Of a stretch of DNA of 64,000 bases, positions 1 through 10,548 are shown piece after piece. The position numbers and the translations under genes were made by a program. The stretch's first letter is position 1, and each line of letters starts with the position of its first letter. The notes below the pieces were generated by a model. The model ran no database searches. It saw only the letters and a list, made by a program, of their open reading frames with translations, and was not told where the DNA came from. Source of the DNA: Dryocosmus kuriphilus (lineage: Eukaryota > Arthropoda > Insecta > Hymenoptera > Cynipidae); NCBI GenBank assembly GCA_038277395.1, contig CM076192.1:128895086-128959085 (forward strand), read 5' to 3'.

Positions 1-245
1 TAACATCAGCATTTCCGTTGAAAATTTTGTGTTTAGAAGCTGTAATTTTCTTAGTCACTGGATCAAGTAACCTGTGACTTGTTTAGTTCTTTTTGTACTC
101 AACGAGAATCAGATTTTTCTTCAGCTTTTAACTTGGCACGTTTTTCTTTCGGAATAAGCATGAAAGTTTCACTATCAAATAATCCTACGTAATCAAGATT
201 CGGATTCCTGTATTCCAAATTTCAGAAGGTGTTTCACCAGTCCTT
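1..245 (-). pseudogene. Copia-type pol fragment (integrase to RT junction)
   Basis: Read on the minus strand, about positions 200-125 give YVGLFDSETFMLIPKEKR. This resembles the stretch of Copia polyproteins just after the integrase core, where the pattern is a conserved F.....IPKEKR-SKLD. Further along, positions 64-10 give DPVTKKITASKHKIFNGN, which resembles the following Copia pattern (W.P.TKK...S..V.FNE). The two pieces lie in different frames and an in-frame stop follows the first, so this is a dead fragment. It starts off the window edge, and only the linker between integrase and reverse transcriptase is visible. Family assignment comes from remembered conserved patterns, not from a search. 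Confidence 0.6.
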
Positions 246-936
246 TCCTTAGAATATTTAGTTCAAGGAGAGGATTCGTCACATTTGTTTTCATTCCGAG
301 GCATCAGGAACTCCTTCTGATCACGGGGCATCGAGTTCTTACTTCTTTCCCGTGTGTTAGAGTTTGAGTTGGACGGGCTCACAGGCGATGTTGGTCTCAT
401 GTTGATGCGCCGACTGTTGCTAAGGATGACCGGTTGGTTTCTCGAATCATCTCTGGCTTGTATGACGCTTTGTTTGAATCTGTCACGCTCGGAGCCTCAT
501 GGGTGTCTCCATGTCTCTTCGGTGCATTGAGGTGAGTACTTCCTTTCGTTTCTTTATTTGTTTTATTTTCCTCTTTTATCGTGGTTGTTTTTAATTTGTT
601 CAACATTTGCATATCCTTATTTATTTTTTGTTTTAGGCCTGAAAATCTTCGTTGTTTTATTTATTTGTGCGGCCGTTTCGTACTGATGGATGGAAGCGAA
701 GAGTGGTGTGTTTGTAGTCACAAATTGTCACGGTTAGGTGAGTGTTGTTTGAATCTGGTGTTATTTCTTTCCTTTAACGATAGTTGTTTAAATGTTGTCT
801 GTTTTCCTTGACCTTTCAGGTCTCTAAACAATGGGGACGAATCTAAATGTATAATTATGCTATTGTATGGAACCTGACAACCGCATCTCTACACTTCCTT
901 CGCACCATATATATACTACTATGTAAAAGTTTTTTT
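246..936. other. No recognisable gene; possible remnant of spliced sequence
   Basis: No protein family is recognised. Two plus-strand stretches look like introns: GTGAGTAC near 532 to a pyrimidine-rich AG near 636, and GTGAGTG near 738 to CCTTTCAG near 819. The pieces between them do not give a product I recognise, so a gene fragment is possible but unproven. Confidence 0.2.
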
Positions 937-1139
937 ATCCACTTGGAAAAATGCGTTTTTTGTTAAATTTTAAGCCTTTTGCGCAGCAAATGACTTCATT
1001 TCATCACATTTGATAAACTCAACATAATCGATATTAAATTAGAACGAAATACATCAAAATTTTTTAGTTTTCGGCAAAAATATCACAAAAAATGAAAAAG
1101 ACTCAAATTAACTTTTTTTTCGTCGATGTAACCACCTTT

Positions 1140-1764
1140 GGATTTAATGATTGATGCACAGATTCTGGGCATCTTACGAACTAGCTTTTATAGCTTTTCT
1201 GGCTTTAGACAATCCCAAGTACGTTTTGGGCACCCCACAAGGGGTTTTCGCTTATAATGTGAATCTTCGGTCTTCTCGGTCTAATTCATTCCATAGATGC
1301 TATATGGGATTTATATTCGGGCATTGCAATGGCCATTCCATTATTTTCAGCATTCCTTGAGTCTATTTCGATTAAAAATAGTTCTTTCAAAGTGTAGACG
1401 TGTGTTTGAAGTCATTATCCTATTGAAAAATGAATCCGTTGCCAAGCCAACGAAGACCAGATGGGATGATGTGACGTTCAAACAAGCGATGTTAGCACTT
1501 TTCGTCCATTTTTCTGTCGATTTTGATCAGGTCTTCGACTCCATCGAAGCTGAAACCACCCCAGACCATTATGAAGCCACAACAGTGCTTGAATGAAGGT
1601 GTGACACATTGCTCAAGATGACTTTTGCCGAACTTTCTACGAAGATGCTGCCAGCGTTTACTACCGAACAATTGGAATTTCGATTCATCAGTCCAAAATA
1701 TATTTTTCCAATCATATAGTCCAATTTGCATATGCTTGAGCGAATGACAGACGAGCGCATGCAA
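1140..1764 (-). pseudogene. Tc1 transposase C-terminal half, left arm
   Basis: On the minus strand the reading begins with the Tc1 pattern NIFWTDESKFQLFG (the first catalytic Asp is in TDES). It passes through MVWGGFSFDGVEDLIKIDRK and then continues in broken frames to the complement of the conserved C-terminus near 1140. DDE transposases of this family cut and rejoin transposon ends in the nucleus. The helix-turn-helix half that should precede it is missing; the next copy begins instead, in the opposite direction. Stops and frameshifts make it inactive. Confidence 0.7.
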
Positions 1765-1769
1765 ATTGG

Positions 1770-2375
1770 ATGATTGATGATTGGCAAAATATATTTTGGA
1801 CAGATGAATCGAAACTCGAATTGTTCGGTAGAAAACGGCGGCAGTATGTTCGTAGAATGGTCGGCGAAAGTCATCTTAAGCAATGTATCGCGCCTTCATT
1901 CAATCACGGTAGTGCCCCTGTAATGGTCTGGGGTAGTTTCAGCTTCGATGAAGTAGGAGACCTGATCAAAATCGATAGAAAAATGGATCAAATGTACTAC
2001 CATCGCCTGCTTGAACGTCACATCATCCTATCCGGTCTTCGTTTGCTTGGCAACGGATTCATTTCTCAACAGGACAATGATCCCAAACACACTTCCAAAA
2101 TTTGGAAAAACTATGGTTCACCGGAACAGGCCTAAGAAGTGCTAAAAATAATGGAATGGGCACCGCAATCGTCGGATATAAATCCTATCGAGCTTCTGTG
2201 GTATGAATTAGATCGAGAAGTCTGAAAAGTGCACATTACAAGTGAAAAAGCCCGAAGGGAGTGCCTAAGACGTGCTTAGAATGGTCCAAAACTCGAAGCG
2301 CTACAAAAACTGGCCCGTAGAATGCCCAAAATTTGCGCATCAATCATTAAATCCAAAGGTGCTTACTTCGACGAA
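1770..2375 (+). pseudogene. Tc1 transposase C-terminal half, right arm
   Basis: The plus-strand reading has NIFWTDESKLELFG (first Asp), VMVWGSFSFDEVGDLIKIDR, and FISQQDNDPKHTSK, which is the second Asp in the classic QQDNDPKHT block. After a stop near 2135 it continues with WAPQSSDINPIELLWYELD, where the catalytic Glu sits in NPIELLW. All three DDE positions can thus be seen, but stops interrupt the frame and the N-terminal domain is absent. It is the mirror copy of the fragment at 1140-1764 and is better preserved. Confidence 0.75.
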
Positions 2376-3256
2376 AAAAGTTAATATGAATCTTTTTCAT
2401 TTTTTGTCATTTTTTTTGCTAAAGACTAAAAATATTTATGTATTTCGCTCTAATTTAATATCGTTTATGTCGAGTTTATGAAAGTGATGAAATAAAGTCA
2501 TTTGCTGCGCAGAAACGCTTGAAACTGTACAAAAAACGCATTTTTTCATAGTGGATCCAAATTCATCAGGAATTAATTTTTTTTTTAAAAACATTAAATA
2601 CAAAGGTTTTAGAATTTTTCCCCGGCTATTCAATTCCGACTTCCGTTTGACGCTGACCATGACCCTGAAGGACATATCAAGGTCAAATTCAATTTTTTTA
2701 AAGTGAAGCCCCATTTTGTATTGCGAATTTTGCAGGAGAAGGAAATTTTATGTTAAAATATGATATTGACCATGTTCTTGAGCATGAGCTCCAAGGTCAT
2801 TCCAAGGTCAAACTTGTTTTTTCAAATTGGGACCCCTTTCAATTCTTTTAATGAGAAGCGCCATTTTTTGTTGCGGATCTGGGAAGAGCAGGAAATTTTA
2901 CGTTCAAGTATGATATTGAATATTTCCTGGACCGTGACCTTCAAGGCAATTCGAAGGTCAAACTTGTTTTTTCAATTAGGAACCGCTATTTTTCATTGTG
3001 CATGTGGAAATTGCAGCAAATTTTATATTCAAGTTTAACCTGGATCATAACCTTCAGAGTCATTTCAATGTCACAATCGTTTTTTCAAATGGGATCCCCC
3101 ATTTTTGACTGCGGATTTGGAAATAGCAGGAAATTTTACCTTCAAGGGTGACTTTATCCATAATCTTGCCCTTGGCCTGGAGCCGGGCTTTCAAGGTCAT
3201 TTTACGAAGTGTTTTTCAAGCATTTTGAAAAACGACAGCCACTTATGTGTACCCCT

Positions 3257-3475
3257 TAGCGATCCCAGTCAGTTCAAGTAAGGCTAATGATCCCGGCCAA
3301 TTAAGGCAAAGCTAACGATCCCGGACAGTTAAGGCAAGGCTAACGATCCCAGTCAGTTGAGACAAGGAGATGGTCCATCCAGTTAAGGCAAGGATACCGA
3401 TCACAGTCACTTAAGGCATGGATATGGTCCGTCCAGTTAAGGCAAGGCTAACGATTCTAGCCAGTTAAGGTAAGG
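3257..3475. repeat. 29 bp minisatellite, about eight copies
   Basis: Diverged head-to-tail copies of a unit like GCTAACGATCCCGGACAGTT followed by AAGGCAAG. The copies sit between the left inverted end and the transposase remnant of the surrounding element. Confidence 0.75.
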
Positions 3476-3476
3476 C

Positions 3477-4585
3477 TTACAACCTGTGTTCAAAATGTTC
3501 TCCACCAAAACCGTGGCAGATTCCTAGACGGATATAAAAATTTTCTATCGTGCTCCTTATCGTATCAGGTTTAATATCAGCCCAAGCGTTGACTATTTTC
3601 TGTCTTTGACCTTCTAAATCTCGTGGCTTAGTAACGCACACTTTATTCTTTATGTAGCCACAAAGAAAAACATCAAGTGGAGGCAACTCAGGGGACCTGG
3701 CTGGCTACTCAATAGTTCCTCTGCGAACTATCCAAAGATTAATAAATACTACATCTAGGTAATTTCTCACAATCACCTGAAAATGAGCAGGTGCACCATT
3801 ATGCTCTCACCAAACCTTATTAAAATCATCACCAGGAATTTCGTGAATCGCTGGGACTATTTGCTTCTGCATCATTTCCAGATATCTTGATCCATCTAAA
3901 TTTCCGTTAATGAAAAATGTTCCAACTATTCGATCCCTAAAAATACCTGCTCAAACATTCAATTTTTGCGGGTATTGCGTGTGATGTTCACGTAGCCAAT
4001 TAGGATCCTCATTGCTCCAATATCTCCAATTGTGGCGATTGACTTCACCTTAAGTTGAAATATTGATTCCTCTAAAAAAACGATCAGAGACTGAAAATTA
4101 GGATTCTGAACAATTCTTTCCATCATGTTCTCACAAAGTTCAACTCGTCAGTCAAAATTATCTTCATTTATTTCTTGATGAAGGAGTATTTTGTAAGACG
4201 GAAATTTAATGATATTTAAATTCCTAAAAAGTGACCCTCGATTAATTTGAAGCATTTTAGAGGACTTCCTAAGAATTAAATGCGGATCTTCGACAAAAGG
4301 CTCGGCCACTTCCATTTGCAGCTATTCTGAGGTTTCAGTTTGTGGCCTTCCCGACTTTGGACGGTTCTTGTTAATCCTAGTTACTTCAAACCTCCTGACA
4401 GTTTTAGAGGCAGTGGATTTGCCAATGCCTGTAATGACTTCTCGAAACGTTTCATTAAATAACTGAACTGCTTCTTCAAACGACCTACATCTATCACCCC
4501 AACCTCTCATCATTAATAAAGAAACACTCTCTTCTTCTGTTAGAGAAGCCATGGTGAAAGAAAGTAATAAAATAACAGATTTCAA
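3477..4585 (-). pseudogene. Mariner/IS630-like transposase, broken
   Basis: Read on the minus strand from about 4552, the protein starts MASLTEEESVSLLMMRGWGD and reaches ASKTVRRFEVT and GRPQTETSE. That is the helix-turn-helix layout of this family (paired-type DNA-binding region ending in a GRP motif). It then follows in broken frames through a middle block resembling FVEDPHLILRKSS and VELCENMMERIVQNP. It ends with PPLDVFLCGYIKNKVCVTKP, the region of the third catalytic acid, and a C-terminal FYIRLGICHGFGGEHFEH block. Several stops and frameshifts kill it. The 6541-7388 transposase is a cousin of the same family. It would act in the nucleus on the surrounding inverted ends. Confidence 0.7.
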
Positions 4586-4638
4586 AGACTTTCAGAAAGA
4601 AATATTAAGAAACGGAAATTGAGCCCCCAAAAAAAATA

Positions 4639-5035
4639 ACTCCACTAACTATCCTGAATAGGACTGTTAGAGGTGCTAAAGCAGCAAAAGTAGGTGTTGT
4701 CCGAATATCCTAAAAAGGAGTATTGAAAAGCAGCAACCGTGCCAAAAAAACAAACTTCACTATCTATCCTGAAAAAGACTGTTAGAGAGGCCAAAGCAGC
4801 AAAAGCATCTGTTTTTCAATTATCCTCAAAAGGCATACTTTAGAGTAAGTTAGAAGACTGGCGGACAAGATTTTCCAAAAATCAACCAATTTACGCCAAA
4901 TTCCGTTTGCGGAGGTCTCTGGGATCGCTGATTACGAATCTGAAATCAGTTTTTGAAAGTTATCAATCCATGATTGCAGAACCAAGATGGCGGACAAGAT
5001 TTTCAAAAAATCAAGCAATTTACGCCAAATTTGGT
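4639..5035. repeat. Two short direct duplications inside the element
   Basis: About 4639-4735 and 4750-4840 are diverged copies sharing ACTGTTAGAG...AAAGCAGCAAAAG. About 4858-4905 and 4988-5035 share GGCGGACAAGATTTTC and CAATTTACGCCAAATT. No reading frame is convincing here. Confidence 0.6.
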
Positions 5036-6540
5036 GTAGAACTGGGACTAATAAGAACCATCCAAAATCTGATTGCGACCGCTAGGAGATACACTACAGT
5101 GGCTGTAATTTTTCAAGACTCCTGAACAAATCTTTTGAAAATGACCTTGAAAGCCTGGTTCAAGGCCAAGTGCATGATTATGGATAAAGCCACACTTGAA
5201 GGTAAAATTCCCTGCTCTTTCCAAATCCGCAATAACAAATGGGGGTTCTCATTGGGAAAAACAAGTGTGACCTTGGAATAACCCTGAAACTCATGGTTAA
5301 GGTTAAACTTGAAGAAAAAAGTTCCTGCTCTTCCCACTTCCACAATGAAAAATAGGGGTTCCCATTTGAAAAAACAAGTTTGACCTTGGAATGACCTTGA
5401 AGATCACGGTCAACTTCGAGGTCAAGGTCATACTTGAACGTAGAATTTCCTGCTGTTTCCAAATCTGCAATAGAAAATGGGGCTTCCCGTTTAAAAATTG
5501 AAAGGTCTTCTCATTTGAAAAAACAAGTTTGATCTTGGAATAACCTTGAAGGTCATAGTCAGAGATATGATCAAGGTCCTACTTGAACGTAAAATGTTCT
5601 TCTCTTTCCAAATCTGCAATAAAAAATGTGTCTTGCCATTTAAAAAATTGAATTTTGACCTTGATATGACCATCAAGGTCATGGTCAAGGTCAAAACGGG
5701 GTCGCCATTGAATATCCAGGGAAAAATCCTAAAACATTTGTATTGGATATTTTTCAAAAAAAATCCAATCCTAATGAGTTATTCAGGGGTTTCCATACTT
5801 TTGTGCCACCCTGTATATATATACTGCCACACACATGCCTTATTTTTTTTTAAACTTATTTCTATGAACTGAAAAAGAAAATTTAACTCTTTCTTTCAAT
5901 TTAAATTAATTTATTATAATTTTGTGGTTGGTTCACGTTTTTGTAATTATTTTGTGTTTCCTAGTGTTTCCAAAAAAGAAAAAAAACTTCCACACACATC
6001 TCCAAATATGCGGGGGGACGGTTGGATATTTCCTCAGGTAAAATATTTCTCAAAAAAGTGATGGTCATTCCGGAAGTAAATTTCAACGAGGAATTCCATG
6101 GTGACCTTCATTTTGACCTTGAAGATGACCTTCATGGCTGTTTGAAGGTCAACTTTGTTTTTTTAAATGAGAATCCCCTTTCTTTACATCTGCAATCGAT
6201 AGAGCGGAAAATTCTACGTTCAGGTACGTGCCCAAGTCATAGGTCAATTGTAACGTTCAAGTTCAGTTAGAGGTTATTTGAAATTAACAAAGTTTCCCAA
6301 GAGGTCACTGCAATTCCTGAAGTAAATTTCAACGAGAAATTCATTGGTGAGCTCTGTATTGATCTTGGTTACAGCGTTTTGAATATTTTAAAATCATAAG
6401 GAAATTTTTCACTAAAAGTTCCAGGTGTTCTGGTGAGAGTTCTGTTCTTCCCCAAAGAGTTATACAGTCCTATACCGTTTTTCGACACCTAAGTCAATAC
6501 CTAGAGAACTGGTCGGCCAAAATCTGCAAGATCTGAGAAG

Positions 6541-7388
6541 ATGCAGATGGACATAGCCCAAGCATTTGTTGAAAACCCACACCTTAGTTTACGTAGAGCT
6601 AGTGATGAGCGTGACGTTGCTCCTGAGACAGTGCGAAATATTTTAAAAAGCATTAATTTCCATCCTTACAATGTTCATCTGATACAAGAGCTCAATGAAG
6701 ACGATCCTGATCGTCGAGTTGAATTTTGCGAAATTATGATGGACAGAATTGATAGTGATCCTCTTTTCTTATACAATACAGTATTTTTAGATGAAGCTAC
6801 TTTCACTTTAAAAGGTGAAGTTAACAGGCAAAATTGTAGATATTGGTCCGACACAAATCCTGATTGGATGTTGGAGAGTCACACACACAATATCCACAAA
6901 AGATTAATGTTTGAGCCGGTATCTTGAATGGTACATTGATAAGCCCTTTCTTCATCGATGGTAATCTCAATATCCGTGCATATGAAGAGCTTCTCAGAAA
7001 CCAAATTGTACCAAGAATAAGGTAGATTACAGGCGATAATTTTCAAAATATTTGGTTCCAGCAAGACGGAGAAGCGGCTCATTACGTTAGGGAGTTTCGA
7101 GCATATTTGGATACTCAGTTCCCTCAAAGGTGGATTGGAAGAAGGGGTGAAATCGAGTGGCCTGCTAGACCTCCTGATCTGACGTCTCTCGAATATTTTC
7201 TTTGGGATTATTTAAAGAGCAAAGTATACTCAACGGAACCCCAAAGCTTAGACGAATTGCAGAATCGGATTCTCCAACAGGCTGCTTTCGTTGGTAGGGA
7301 TATGATTCGTAATGCTGTAACTCATTTTTACAATCGCATAGCTTTTTGTCAAGAAGCTCAAGGTTTTCAGTTCGAACATCTTCACTGA
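6541..7388 (+). pseudogene. Mariner/IS630-like transposase, frameshifted and N-truncated
   Basis: The first open part (6541-6927) carries DIAQAFVENPHLSLRRAS, the second half of the DNA-binding region, and then NTVFLDEATFTLKGEVNR, where LDEATF holds the first catalytic Asp. A frameshift near 6925 shifts the reading; NIWFQQDGEAAHY (second Asp) can be read near 7050. The second open part (7107-7388) has EWPARPPDLTSLEYFLWDYL and ends FYNRIAFCQEAQGFQFEH. The third acid is Glu (LEYFLW) where many relatives have Asp. The first helix-turn-helix is missing upstream of 6541. Not functional. Confidence 0.75.
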
Positions 7389-7475
7389 AGCGTGAGAGGC
7401 AAGGGGACTCACGCTAATCAAGCACCCCGAATCGCGAGAGGCAAAGGGACTCACGCTAATCAAGCACCCCGAAGG
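7389..7475. repeat. Short tandem duplication
   Basis: Two copies of a ~45 bp block containing GAGAGGCAA.GGGACTCACGC and TAATCAAGCACCCCGAA, directly after the transposase stop. Confidence 0.75.
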
Positions 7476-8204
7476 GAACAGAATTTACTACGACCACGTC
7501 GTTGTTCCTGGGTAATGCTAAACGTAACCGTAAATTGATTGGAAAAAACCTTGAAAAAACCTTGAAGATCATCACCAAGATCAATACAGAGCTCACCAAT
7601 GAATTTCTCGTTAAAATTTACTTCAGGAATTACACTGACCTCGTGGAAAGCTTTATTAATTTCAAATAACCTCTAACTGAACTTGAACTTTACAATTGAC
7701 CTATGACTTGTGTACGCACCTGAACGTAGAATTTTCCGCTCTATCGATTGCAGATGTAAAAAAAGGGGTTTCTCGTTTTAAAAAACCAAGTTGACCTTTA
7801 AAAAGCTATGAAGGTCAACTTCGAGGTCAAAATGAAGGTCAACATTGAATTCCTCTTTGAAAGTTACTTCAGGAATTGCACTGACATCTTGGAAAACTTT
7901 GTTAATTTCAAATAACCTCTAGCTGACCTCGAACTTTACAATTGACCTATGACTTGGGTACGTACCTTAACGTAGACTTTTCCGCTCTATCGATTGCAGA
8001 TGTTAAAAAAGGGGGTTTCCATTTAAAAAAACAAAGTTGACCTTCAAAAAGCCATGACGGTCAGCTTCAAGATCAAAATGAGGGTCACCATTGAGTTCCT
8101 CGTTGAAATTTACTTCAGGAATGACCTTCACCTTTTTGAAAAATATTTTACCTGAGGAAATATCCAACCGTCCCGGCACTTTTTAGACACCCTGTATATA
8201 TATA

Positions 8205-8880
8205 TATATATATTAGGGTGTTCCAAAAAAAGACGAATTTTTTTTTTTTTTTCTTATTGTGTCCAGAAATTGAGAGTATATATGAAAACAAAGATTTTGG
8301 CACCAAAACGAGCTCTTAATATCAATACTAAAGTCTGCAGCAATCCATTTTTGCATTTTCCATTTAAATAACACAGGAATTTTTATTTTTTAGCTTTGAG
8401 TTTTCATAACCTTGGACCGTTTCATCGCAGCAACAATCTTAAAGCAATGAATGAAAGGAAATTTTACGATCTACAAAAAAAGTCTGCAGCACAAAGTTCT
8501 TCAGATCAAGCGTTTCGAAGATTTCAGAGTTCAAAGATAACACTAATTAAAAATTTGGAATATTTTCCAACAAAACTGCAAAGAAACTATTTTTCATATT
8601 TTTATCATGTTTTGTATAAAATCACATAAATAATGTTAAACTGAAGCTATAAGTTTTTTTTTGTTAGTAGGTACTCGGCACATATCTCATGATAAGCAAT
8701 GATTTGTTAATAAAAATGGTTGAATATATTAAATAAATGATTCATCGGTTTCTTATATAAGAAATTTCAAATATTTTTTACTAGGTATTAAAAAAATTTA
8801 TTAAATTATTCATTTTTTATGACAAACAACAATAACTAACAATTAATTATAGAATCTTTTTCAAACTTAAAAATATTAGA
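8205..8880 (+). repeat. Left inverted terminal repeat of the large transposon
   Basis: Pairs with 29420-30095. Shared blocks include GGTGTTCCAAAAAAAGACGA (right: TTTGAAACACCCTAA on the plus strand), CATTTAAATAACACAGGAA, AATTTGGAATATTTTCCAA and GAAACCGATGAATC-like sequence. The match fades past about 8880. Confidence 0.75.
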
Positions 8881-8929
8881 TTAGTATAAAGTTTTTTTTG
8901 TTGTAAGTACGATACTGTTTTCTATGTTC

Positions 8930-9274
8930 AGTCACTACTTACAATAAGTAATGAAGCTGTTCTTCATCTTTCGCTAAGAATTGCGGTTATACTGCTCCAT
9001 AAATGGCACGCCGCATTCTGCTACATCATTTACAACTTGTAGTTTCTCAAAAACTCCAAATTTTCTCTGAAATTTCCATTCTGAGGCCACAAAGTAACAT
9101 CATCATCAATAAAACTATACGATAAATCGAAAATTTTGAACATATTTATCGATCTTTCAGATACAAATACACTAAGATCTTTATTTAATAATGATTCTAA
9201 ATTTTTGTATCTATTATAAAGCGATTTGTTGTAGTTTCATATTATTTTTACAGCTTTTGAGAGCACAAACTATT
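8930..9274 (-). pseudogene. Transposase of the large transposon, C-terminal VVND block
   Basis: Minus strand: MFKIFDLSYSFIDDDVTLWP, then LQVVNDVAECGVPFMEQYN and a KDEEQLHYLL-like tail. This is the family's C-terminal VVND.AERGV block. Frameshifts interrupt it. It lies between the Penelope insertion (9275) and the left inverted end (8880), completing the gene order. Confidence 0.6.
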
Positions 9275-9347
9275 TTTTTTTTTCAATTTCTATAAAGTAC
9301 GATCACTTGGAGCTAAGTTAATATATTTTTTTATTTACTTATATTGC

Positions 9348-9386
9348 ACAAGCTTTCGGCCCTTAATTGTGGCCCTCTTCAGGTAC
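9348..9386 (-). ncRNA. Hammerhead-ribozyme-like core in the terminal block (left, inverted)
   Basis: On the minus strand: CTGAAGAGGGCCACAATTAA then GGGCCGAAAGC. The core CUGANGA, stem II (GGCC/GGCC) and GAAA are all intact, unlike the copy at 10444. It lies in the inverted terminal block of the Penelope-like element. Confidence 0.4.
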
Positions 9387-9602
9387 TAGATTAACAATAC
9401 AATATGGTAAATACTCATTTCTAACAATACACTATATTTTTTACTTCTAATACAATGTCGTACTAGACTCACCTACAAGGAATAATTTCTTTGTTTTTCA
9501 CTTAGCTCCGTATTCTCTTTCAAGTCAAATTTTAGGTCAATAGAACCATCATCAGAATGATAATAATTTGTTTAAATAAATTTAAGTATCACTCCAGATA
9601 AC

Positions 9603-9947
9603 ATGCAAGGACTGGTTTATGAATTAAAACGTAACGATTGTGAGGCAGTTTACATTGGAGAAACAAAAAGGAAATTAAAAACTAGGATAAAAGAACATGA
9701 AGCCAATATTCGTTGCACTCCGAAAAATGCGACAGTGATAAATAATCACCGTATAAACAACAACCATAATTTTGACTGGAAAAATGCAAAAATTTTAAAT
9801 AGGGGAACAAATTATTGGAAAAGACAGATAGCTGAAATGGTCCATAGAAAAACTAATAAAAATACCATTAATAAACAAACGGATACCACAAATCTTAATG
9901 CTAATTATGACAAAGTTTTGAATATTATTTTAAATAATAAATTTTAG
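9603..9947 (+). CDS. GIY-YIG endonuclease domain of a Penelope-like element
   Basis: 114 residues, open from ATG to TAG. The N-terminal GLVYELKRNDCEAVYIGETK corresponds to the GLVY.I.C..C...YIG.T block of the GIY-YIG nick-making domain, with Tyr, Gly and the Arg of KRKLKTRIKEH in place. A Glu in QIAEMVHRKTNK fits the catalytic Glu of the E-x-x-hI block, and NANYDKVLNIIL fits the usual L...Y..LL end. In Penelope elements this domain nicks chromosomal DNA to prime reverse transcription. The RT domain that should precede it is missing, so this is a truncated but still open remnant. Plus strand, opposite to the host transposase gene. Confidence 0.75.
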   Translation: MQGLVYELKRNDCEAVYIGETKRKLKTRIKEHEANIRCTPKNATVINNHRINNNHNFDWKNAKILNRGTNYWKRQIAEMVHRKTNKNTINKQTDTTNLNANYDKVLNIILNNKF

Positions 9948-10443
9948 GTTCTCAAATTTTTCGCATTAAAATTACTTCATTACTTATATATACAATAATA
10001 ATCATACATCCCCCACCATTAATGCATCGTCCTGAAATTTTGCTTCATAATTCAGTTTGACTCGGACAGTGAGAATGTAAACATGTATTGATTTTGAAAC
10101 TTGGACAGACTCTAATTGCTTTAATGGTAATCATCACAGTTATCTTTAATATATTACAAACAAAAAGAGTTTATTAAAATAAGTAATACGTTGTTTAATT
10201 AAATTTCTATTCTTAGGTGACACATTATGGTATATATCATTGACTTAAATTTCTTTAAACAAATTATTATCATTCTGACGATGGTTGTATTGACCTAAAA
10301 TTTGACTTGAAAGAGAATACGAAGCTAAGTGAAAAACAAAGAAATTATTCCTTGTAGGTGAGTCTAGTACGATATTGTATTAGAAGTAAAAAATATAGTG
10401 TATTGTTAGAAATGAGTATTTACCATATTGTATTGTTAATCTA

Positions 10444-10482
10444 GTACCTGAAGAGGGCCACAATTAAGGGCCGAATGCTTGT
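10444..10482 (+). ncRNA. Hammerhead-ribozyme-like core in the terminal block (right)
   Basis: CTGAAGA fits the hammerhead CUGANGA core. It is followed by a GGCC...GGCC stem II with an 8-base loop and then CGAA. Penelope elements are known to carry minimal hammerheads in their terminal repeats. The base after GAA is T here rather than A, so this copy is probably inactive. Stems I and III are not convincing by eye. Confidence 0.4.
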
Positions 10483-10548
10483 GCAATATAAGTAAATAAA
10501 AAAATATATCAACTTAGCTCCAAATGATAGTACTTTATAGAAATTGAA

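Larger units (their letters stand above)
937..2556. mobile_element. Tc1-like fold-back element (two transposase halves head to head)
   Basis: The sequence from 937 to about 1764 is a diverged inverted copy of about 1770 to 2556. The outer ends match (AAAATGCGTTTTTTG near 948 and its complement near 2530; GCGCAGCAAATGAC near 981 and its complement near 2500), and the coding parts match throughout. Each arm holds the C-terminal catalytic part of a Tc1 transposase plus the terminal sequence. The N-terminal DNA-binding half is absent from both. The element is therefore a defective ~1.6 kb near-palindrome with arms of ~0.8 kb. Confidence 0.75.
2557..5815 (-). mobile_element. Mariner/IS630-like transposon with long repeat-built inverted ends
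   Basis: The left end (about 2557-3240) and right end (about 5110-5815) are inverted copies. GAATTTTTCCCCGGCTATTC near 2610 pairs with GAATATCCAGGGAAAAATCC near 5710, and the repeats inside each end also pair. Each end is an array of diverged ~110-120 bp units carrying AAGGTCAAACTTGTTTTTTC and GCGGATTTGGAAAGAGCAGG-like blocks. The right tip reads, on the minus strand, CAGGGTGGCACAAAAGT next to a TATATA tract, as expected for a TA-targeting element. A dead minus-strand transposase lies between the ends. Confidence 0.7.
6008..8193 (+). mobile_element. Second mariner/IS630-like transposon with long inverted ends
   Basis: The left end (about 6008-6400) and right end (about 7560-8193) are inverted copies: GACGGTTGGATATTTCCTCA at 6017 pairs with its complement near 8160, followed by AAAATATTT and CATTCCGGAAGTAAATTTCA-like blocks. 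The right tip reads, on the minus strand, CAGGGTGTCTAAAAAGTGCC beside a (TA)n tract. The left tip is eroded. The ends contain repeated AAGGTCA-bearing units; the right end holds about two units (7560-7880 and 7880-8170). Confidence 0.75.
9275..10548 (+). mobile_element. Penelope-like element, short copy with inverted terminal blocks
   Basis: The blocks 9275-9590 and 10235-10548 are inverted copies (TTTCTATAAAGTACGATCA near 9281; complement near 10540). They flank a GIY-YIG reading frame, the C-terminal half of Penelope-type retroelements. The reverse transcriptase half is absent, as in many 5'-truncated copies joined to a second element in the opposite orientation. It is inserted in the transposase gene of the large transposon between its HLWYL and VVND blocks. 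Confidence 0.7.
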
